Under the pieces are notes generated by a model that had not been told where the DNA came from, ran no database searches, and saw nothing but the letters and a program-made list of their open reading frames with translations. The translations under genes were made by a program, and so were the position numbers. Shown here piece after piece: positions 14,747-15,359 of a DNA stretch of 15,359 bases (the first letter of the stretch is position 1; every line of letters begins with the position of its first letter). The stretch covers positions 1 through 15,359 of the forward strand of contig JAZSIU010000050.1 in NCBI GenBank assembly GCA_045533955.1, written 5' to 3'. Source of the stretch: HGM04593 sp045533955. Its GTDB lineage: Bacteria; Bacteroidota; Bacteroidia; Bacteroidales; Bacteroidaceae.

Positions 14747-14777
14747 TGTACAAAATCGGCCTTTGGGTGTATAAAAT
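14747..14777. promoter_or_regulatory. Direct-repeat pair, candidate LytTR operator for its own promoter
   Basis: TGTACAAAAT (14747-14756) and TGTATAAAAT (14768-14777) start 21 bp apart, and 14747 lies 40 bp upstream of the first base of the -7 element. Two further related sequences follow: CGTACAAAAT (14801-14810) and TGTACAATAG (14848-14857). Confidence 0.55.
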
Positions 14778-14937
14778 GCAGTCGCCCCCCCTCCTCGCGC
14801 CGTACAAAATTCAACACCACCCAAAAGATACAGCCGGCAGCAATTTTTGTACAATAGACAGAAAAACGCTATTATAGTCCGTCCCCAAGCATTAACTTTA
14901 CAATGCAAACAAACTGACAACAAACATAAGAAGAATA
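14778..14937. other. Intergenic region between LytTR operator and plus-strand peptide
   Basis: This contains two extra TGTAC-type half sites (14801, 14848) and a possible plus-strand promoter: TTTTTG (14844-14849), a 20-bp spacer and TATTATAG (14870-14877), a partial -7 match. A minus-strand frame of 86 codons covers 14708-14968 but has neither credible protein character nor a position compatible with the LytTR promoter. Confidence 0.4.
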
Positions 14938-15108
14938 ATGAAAAAAGCACTACTATATTTACTCGCAACGCTGCCCGGCATACATTATATATTGGGCAAT
15001 GCTTTTAATAAGCAGACGAGACACAAAATAAACCACCGCACAGTGTCCGTAACCCCAATTACATACAGCCCCACCACAGCCGCAAACAATTTACAGACTC
15101 AGATGTAA
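14938..15108 (+). CDS. Possible small exported peptide, perhaps the first part of a broken gene
   Basis: This frame encodes 56 residues. MKKALLYLLATLPGIHYILG looks like a signal peptide or membrane segment, followed by a polar tail. It is the only plausible plus-strand gene. The stop overlaps another ATG as TAATG, and a 30-residue frame (15108-15200, MREYSIEYNKISSSKYNN...) follows, so the two may be pieces of one shifted gene or a coupled pair. A possible promoter lies about 60 bp upstream. No family is recognised, and chance is a real alternative. Confidence 0.25.
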   Translation: MKKALLYLLATLPGIHYILGNAFNKQTRHKINHRTVSVTPITYSPTTAANNLQTQM

Positions 15109-15219
15109 TGCGCGAATATAGTATCGAATACAATAAAATATCCTCAAGCAAATACAACAACACATTCAAAAAATCATTTACCAAACCCCAACATCCGTGA
15201 AAGGATATTCTTACCGCCA
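15109..15219. other. Gap before the right repeat
   Basis: The gap is A- and C-rich on the plus strand. Apart from the 30-codon frame that follows the small peptide, I see no gene, array or strong hairpin here. Confidence 0.4.
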
Positions 15220-15358
15220 ATACTGTCAAGATAGAAGTGCAACAAATTTGCTTCCTTGCTCACTCCTTTTTGCTACGCTCAAAGTCGTGAGCAAGGTTCG
15301 CCCGACAAGCGACAGTGCAAAAGTCAATCAGCAATACAAAAAAATAAAAAAGGGAGAC
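15220..15358. repeat. Right copy of the 139-bp terminal inverted repeat
   Basis: This is the inverted partner of 1-139. The inner edge reads atactgtcaagatagaagtg; the outer edge ends agggagac. The hairpin at 15254-15296 has the same stem as the left copy, but its loop is flipped relative to the flanks. A single further base ends the window. Confidence 0.9.
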
Positions 15359-15359
15359 C

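Noticed and set aside
14708..14968. 86-codon minus-strand frame upstream of the LytTR gene
   Set aside because: It overlaps the strong LytTR promoter and operator repeats; the Cys-rich, low-quality protein looks like chance.

Overview
This window looks like a contig from a Bacteroidales-type genome (phylum Bacteroidota). Three observations support that: promoters carry the Bacteroidota -7 element TAnnTTTG, several of them as TATATTTGC or TATCTTTGC; ribosome-binding sites are weak or absent; and one secreted protein ends in a GIYxITGQK...GIYIVNGKK tail typical of the phylum. All confident genes are on the minus strand, so the window reads from right to left.

Layout, left to right. (1) 1-139: one copy of a repeat that recurs inverted at the right end. 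(2) 261-5849: a type V-A CRISPR-Cas operon transcribed cas12a-cas4-cas1-cas2. cas12a is split by one extra AG unit in an (AG)6 tract. No CRISPR array is visible, and the left repeat lies where an array would normally begin. (3) 6080-8006: a decayed group made of a broken thymidylate kinase, a small gene with a shifted start, and an AAA ATPase lacking a normal N-terminus. It is bracketed by short inverted repeats. (4) 8133-9796: a secreted protein and an intact glutaminase with duplicated promoter-bearing repeats upstream. (5) 10136-14680: two signal-peptide genes (a 734-aa protein and a 324-aa lipoprotein), and before them a LytTR regulator paired with a membrane-anchored DUF2233/NAGPA-like protein. 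(6) 14681-15219: a regulatory intergenic region with a possible small plus-strand peptide. (7) 15220-15358: the right copy of the repeat.

How the parts may work together. Cas1, Cas2 and Cas4 look intact, but the effector is interrupted inside the wedge domain. The break separates crRNA-processing residues from each other and the RuvC/Nuc nuclease from the recognition lobe. Effector activity therefore depends on the length of the AG tract in each cell, on re-initiation, or on the lesion being a sequencing error. In the right half, pairs of 10-bp direct repeats (TGTAC/TAAAAT or TGTACGAAAC, start-to-start spacing 21 bp) lie exactly 40 bp upstream of the -7 element of both the LytTR operon and the lipoprotein operon. 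That geometry fits LytTR binding sites and suggests a small, self-contained regulon. The cas region is visibly more AT-rich than the 10-14 kb region, consistent with separate origins.
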